DNA of 7,696 nucleotides from Candidatus Cloacimonadota bacterium (lineage in GTDB: Bacteria > Cloacimonadota > Cloacimonadia > JGIOTU-2), in the NCBI GenBank assembly GCA_014384665.1, contig JACNFI010000022.1, positions 1 to 7,696 on the forward strand, written 5' to 3'. The stretch's first letter is position 1; every line of letters starts with the position of its first letter. The notes below the pieces were generated by a model. It did not search any database, had not been told where the DNA came from, and was given only the letters and a program-made list of their open reading frames with translations. This document shows, one piece after another, positions 4,118-7,696 of this stretch. The position numbers and the translations under genes were made by a program.

Positions 4118-6145
4118 ATGGCAATAGAAAAATACTTAGTAACTAGTGCTCTTCCGTATGCTAATGGAGATTTGCATATAGGACATCTTGCAGGTGCATA
4201 TCTACCTGCAGATATATTTGTAAGATTTCAAAAATTGCTTGGCAATGATGTAATTTATATCTGTGGGACAGACGAACACGGTACACCAATTTCCATAAAA
4301 GCAGACCAGAAAAAAGTTCCTCCAAGAAAAATCGTAGACAAATACCATAGAAGAATCAAATCGGTTTTTGCAGGGCTTAATTTTTGTTTTGATAATTTTT
4401 CAGGAACCGCTCGTCCTGTTCATTATAAAATCTCTCGGCAGTTTTTTACAAATCTTTATAAAAATGGATATATCACCACACATACAAACAAACAACTTTA
4501 TTGTCCTCATTGTAAGCGTTTTCTGCCAGACAGATATGTAGAAGGTGAATGTCCATTTTGTCACTCTAAAGAAGCTCGTGGGGACCAATGCGATGCCTGT
4601 GGAAAACTGATTGATGCAATTCAACTAATAAATCCTGTATGCATAACATGTGGTCATAATCCAATTATTAAGGAAACTACAAACTGGTTTCTGAATCTTC
4701 CAAAGTTCTCAGATAAACTTAAAAAATGGATTGAATCAAAAACTGAGTGGAAGGATAATGTAAAAAAGTTCATCCTTGGCTGGCTAAAATCTGGCTTAAA
4801 AGAAAGGGCAATTACACGAGACCTTGATTGGGGTGTTCCAGTACCTATTGAAAATGCAAAAGGGAAAGTAATTTATGTCTGGTTTGAGGCTCCAATCGGA
4901 TACATTTCATCAACTATTGAATGGGCAGAAAGGATTGGACAGCCTGAAAAGTGGAAAGATTACTGGTTTGATAAAGATAGAAAACTAATCCATTTTATTG
5001 GTAAAGACAACATTCCATTTCATACAATCATCTGGCCTGCGGTTCTGATGGGTCAGGATGAAGATTATATTTTGCCTTATGATGTGCCTGCCAATGAGTT
5101 TCTCAATCTTGAAGGTAGAAGAATCTCAACCAGCAGAAATTGGGCTGTGTGGGTCAATGAATATTTAGAAGATTTTTCTGCTGACCCTTTGCGATATTAT
5201 CTCGCTGCGAATGCTCCTGAAAATAAAGATTGTGATTTTGTATGGAAAGAATTTCAGGAGAAGTATAATACAGATTTAGCGAACATACTTGGAAATTTTG
5301 TAAATCGTGTGCTGAAATTTTCTGATAAAAATTTTAATCATGAAATTCCTTTCCCCACAAAACTATCTGCGAAAAATAAAGAAATCTTGGAGGATATTTC
5401 ATCTGTTAGAGATAATGTAAAACAGTTTTATAAAACTTTCAAAGTAAGAAAAGCTTGCAAGTCAATTATAGATTTGGCACGATTTGGTAATCAATATTTT
5501 GATAAAACAAGTCCCTGGACAACAATAAAGTCTAATCCAGACACTACTGCGGAAGCGATTTATATATGTGGTGAAATTATCCGAAATCTGGCAATAATGA
5601 TTTATCCGATTATTCCTTCATCTGCCGAGAGACTATGGAATATGCTGAACTTTGATAAATCTATCCTGGAATATGGTTGGGATGGACTTTTAGTGGAACA
5701 GAATAATCCTATTAAAATTGGGAAAATTGAAACATTATTTGAAAAAATACCTGATGATATTATTGAAAAACAAATTCAAAAATTAAAAGGAAATAATATT
5801 ATGACTAAAGAAGAAAGCAAAGAAACCATAGATTTTGAAACTTTCAAAAAACTTGATTTGCGGATTGCTGAAATAATTTCTGCGGAGAAAGTGAAGAATG
5901 CTGATAAACTTCTGAAGTTGAAAATCGCGGTTGGAGATAATATCAAACAGATTATAGCAGGAATTGCAAAACATTACGCAGTTGAAGATTTAATTGGCAA
6001 AAAAATTCTAATAGTTAACAATCTCAAACCAACTATAATTAAAGGCGAGAAATCAGAAGCAATGCTGTTGGCGGCAGTTGATGGTGAAAAGCTAACCCTC
6101 CTTATCCCGGATAAAGACATTCCAGAAGGAAGTAAAGTTCTCTAA
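4118..6145 (+). CDS. metG: Methionyl-tRNA synthetase with fused C-terminal tRNA-binding domain (675 aa)
   Basis: This cytoplasmic class I synthetase charges tRNA-Met with methionine using ATP. Visible in order: the HIGH motif at 20-23 in NGDLHIGHLAG; the connective-peptide zinc region with four CxxC pairs (C129/C132, C145/C148, C158/C161, C175/C178); a methionine-pocket stretch VIYVWFEAPIGY (251-262); the KMSKS-equivalent loop as RISTSR (335-340), a variant found in MetRS of several phyla including Bacteroidota; the anticodon-binding helical domain (about 370-550); and an OB-fold tRNA-binding domain (about 573-675), starting DFETFKKLDLRIAEI. The length is normal for the two-domain form. The protein begins MAIEKYLVTSALPYANG, like other family members, which together with the ribosome-binding site selects 4118. 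It has no frameshift or missing key residue. The next gene begins 21 bases downstream and may be co-transcribed. Confidence 0.97.
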   Translation: MAIEKYLVTSALPYANGDLHIGHLAGAYLPADIFVRFQKLLGNDVIYICGTDEHGTPISIKADQKKVPPRKIVDKYHRRIKSVFAGLNFCFDNFSGTARPVHYKISRQFFTNLYKNGYITTHTNKQLYCPHCKRFLPDRYVEGECPFCHSKEARGDQCDACGKLIDAIQLINPVCITCGHNPIIKETTNWFLNLPKFSDKLKKWIESKTEWKDNVKKFILGWLKSGLKERAITRDLDWGVPVPIENAKGKVIYVWFEAPIGYISSTIEWAERIGQPEKWKDYWFDKDRKLIHFIGKDNIPFHTIIWPAVLMGQDEDYILPYDVPANEFLNLEGRRISTSRNWAVWVNEYLEDFSADPLRYYLAANAPENKDCDFVWKEFQEKYNTDLANILGNFVNRVLKFSDKNFNHEIPFPTKLSAKNKEILEDISSVRDNVKQFYKTFKVRKACKSIIDLARFGNQYFDKTSPWTTIKSNPDTTAEAIYICGEIIRNLAIMIYPIIPSSAERLWNMLNFDKSILEYGWDGLLVEQNNPIKIGKIETLFEKIPDDIIEKQIQKLKGNNIMTKEESKETIDFETFKKLDLRIAEIISAEKVKNADKLLKLKIAVGDNIKQIIAGIAKHYAVEDLIGKKILIVNNLKPTIIKGEKSEAMLLAAVDGEKLTLLIPDKDIPEGSKVL

Positions 6146-6166
6146 TTCACTTAAATTTTGTAACAA

Positions 6167-7696
6167 ATGAAAAAAAATACTTTCTCACTTTTTTTTCTCG
6201 TACTTATTTTTCAGACAATTTTATTTTCTGCTGAAATCCAAAATGGAAAATTTTACTTAGATGTAGAAATTTTGCCAAACGCAAATCAAATACATATTAA
6301 ATCAAATGGCAATCTTATTATCTCAGAAACAGACTCGCCATTTCAATTAGAATTTTCAAATCCAGAATTATCAATTCAATTAACTGAAAAAATTGATGTT
6401 TCTGCTTTCTGGAGGGTTGGTATAAAAACATCATCTGAAAAAAGTGAACTTGAGAAATTTCTCAAACAATTTCCAGAATGCTATTCAGAAACCAAATCAG
6501 AGATTACTTATGAAGACAATAAACTGAAACAAAAGAACCTATTTTATATCTATCTTAATATAATGTTTGACTCATATCAGGATGCAAAATCTCATTGTGA
6601 AATAGATGGCTGGATTGAAGAAAAATACTCTTTTTCTAATTTAGAAATACTAATTTATGATATAAATAATGATAAAGAATATTTTCTTAATGCTCCTCTG
6701 AATATTATTTCTGATAAAGAAATCACGGTTTTTCAAGTTCCCAAAAGTAATTTCTGGAATACAAAGGAATTTATAACTCGCACTTATGATGGAAATCTCA
6801 AAATTCAGTTAAATCCGCTTGGCAAGACGAATCTTATTGCAAATGTGGAATTAGAAAGATATGTTGCTGGAGTTGTGCCAAATGAGATAGGAGATGATGC
6901 ACCATTAGAAGCTATGAAAGCCCAAGCTATTGCAGCACGCTCCGAAGCTCTATACAAAATAATTCATAATATTCATAAAGATGATGGATTTGACCTCTGT
7001 GCAAGTGTGCATTGTCAGGTGTTTTCTGGAACCACTGATATTACAGAGAAGGTGAAAAGGGCTGTTTCTGAAACATCATATTTGATAGGCACATATAGTT
7101 CTGAAATCATAAATACTGTGTATTCTACGAATTGTGGCGGAGTTACAGAAAATTGTAAAGATGTCTGGGGGGGAGAAAACATTCCTTATCTTACCAGCAT
7201 TTATGACGGCAAAGGAAAGTCAAAAATAGACCTAACCAGCGAAAGCAAGGCAAAACAGTGGATTCTGGGTTCTCAATCTGTCTTTTGTAACACGGAAAAT
7301 GAGAAGGATTGGACAAAGAACTCATATAAATGGAAAAAGGAATTTTCAAAAGAGGAGTCAGAAAGAAATCTCAACTCCATTACAGATTTTGGAAAATTGC
7401 GAGATATTAAAGTTCTGAAAAGAGGAAAGTCAGGTCGGATTTTAGAATTAAAAATTATTGGTTCAAAAAATAACATACAGTTAAATAATGAACTTCAAAT
7501 CAGACAAACATTTGGAGGATTGCGTTCATCTTTGTTTTTTGTTGAAATTACAAAAGATAAAGTAGTTTTTACGGGTAAGGGTTCAGGTCACGGCGTTGGA
7601 ATGTGTCAAGTTGGTGCTATCACAATGGCAAAGGAAGGATATTCTGTAAAAGAAATTTTGAAACATTACTATAAAGGGATAGATATTGCAAAGATT
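6167..7696 (+). CDS. Secreted SpoIID/LytB-domain protein, probable peptidoglycan lytic enzyme (3' end missing)
   Basis: The frame is open for 510 codons to the window edge without a stop, so the C-terminus is cut off. Residues 1-22 form a signal peptide: KK, a hydrophobic run to about residue 20, and likely cleavage after FSA. No lipobox Cys is present. Residues 23 to about 200 are an N-terminal region I do not recognise. The SpoIID/LytB domain follows: VELERYVAGVVPNEI (227-241), with E240 at the position of the catalytic glutamate known in SpoIID; KAQAIAARSEAL (from about 250); CASVHCQVFSG (278-288), a Cys/His cluster; NCGG (322-325); and GKGSGHGVGMCQVGA (471-485). SpoIID enzymes are lytic transglycosylases that cut peptide-free glycan strands; non-sporulating bacteria have relatives linked to cell-wall remodelling. 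The ATG at 6167 lacks a clear Shine-Dalgarno but is fixed by the signal peptide. It lies 21 bases after metG. Confidence 0.9.
   Translation, partial: MKKNTFSLFFLVLIFQTILFSAEIQNGKFYLDVEILPNANQIHIKSNGNLIISETDSPFQLEFSNPELSIQLTEKIDVSAFWRVGIKTSSEKSELEKFLKQFPECYSETKSEITYEDNKLKQKNLFYIYLNIMFDSYQDAKSHCEIDGWIEEKYSFSNLEILIYDINNDKEYFLNAPLNIISDKEITVFQVPKSNFWNTKEFITRTYDGNLKIQLNPLGKTNLIANVELERYVAGVVPNEIGDDAPLEAMKAQAIAARSEALYKIIHNIHKDDGFDLCASVHCQVFSGTTDITEKVKRAVSETSYLIGTYSSEIINTVYSTNCGGVTENCKDVWGGENIPYLTSIYDGKGKSKIDLTSESKAKQWILGSQSVFCNTENEKDWTKNSYKWKKEFSKEESERNLNSITDFGKLRDIKVLKRGKSGRILELKIIGSKNNIQLNNELQIRQTFGGLRSSLFFVEITKDKVVFTGKGSGHGVGMCQVGAITMAKEGYSVKEILKHYYKGIDIAKI

Noticed and set aside
4400..4624. Reverse-strand ORFs inside metG (also 5783-5974) and inside the SpoIID-like gene (7273-7476)
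   Set aside because: All lie fully antisense to strongly supported coding sequence and show no recognisable domain.

Overview
The window comes from an AT-rich bacterium with short intergenic gaps. All six credible genes are on the + strand. The two housekeeping-type genes on the right are a methionyl-tRNA synthetase with an ISTSRN version of the KMSKS loop, a four-CxxC zinc region and a fused tRNA-binding domain, and a secreted SpoIID/LytB-domain protein. Together with the low GC they would fit an uncultivated Bacteroidota/FCB-type lineage (for example Cloacimonadota-like). This is a guess from gene style, not a placement.

Layout. Positions 1-374 are non-coding. They carry a 107-bp MITE-like element (79-185) with 15-bp terminal inverted repeats (14/15 matching) and an abutting 7-bp direct repeat, then AT-rich leader sequence. 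Positions 375-1135 hold an overlapping two-gene unit: a 71-aa helical protein and a 188-aa nucleotidyltransferase-fold protein, an accessory module of the toxin-antitoxin or abortive-infection kind. Positions 1360-3963 are a compact M-M-R restriction-modification operon. Its first gene is an HTH-fused SPPY methyltransferase (motif order X-I-IV), its second is a beta-type SPPY methyltransferase (order IV-X-I), and its third is a restriction endonuclease that I recognise as PmeII-like. Positions 4118-6145 are metG, preceded by a 10-bp-period intergenic repeat that creates a false upstream start. From 6167 to the window end runs a secreted SpoIID/LytB-domain protein, open at the right edge.

How the parts work together. 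The two methyltransferases are predicted to protect the host sites (probably N4-methylcytosine) that the endonuclease cuts, and the methylases are encoded first. The HTH on the first methyltransferase, together with an inverted repeat around a candidate promoter, suggests possible autoregulation in place of a separate C protein. The left 4 kb (MITE-like element, nucleotidyltransferase pair, R-M operon) looks like a small defence/accessory region next to core genes metG and the SpoIID-like gene. No CRISPR array, tRNA, rRNA, transposase or integrase gene is visible.
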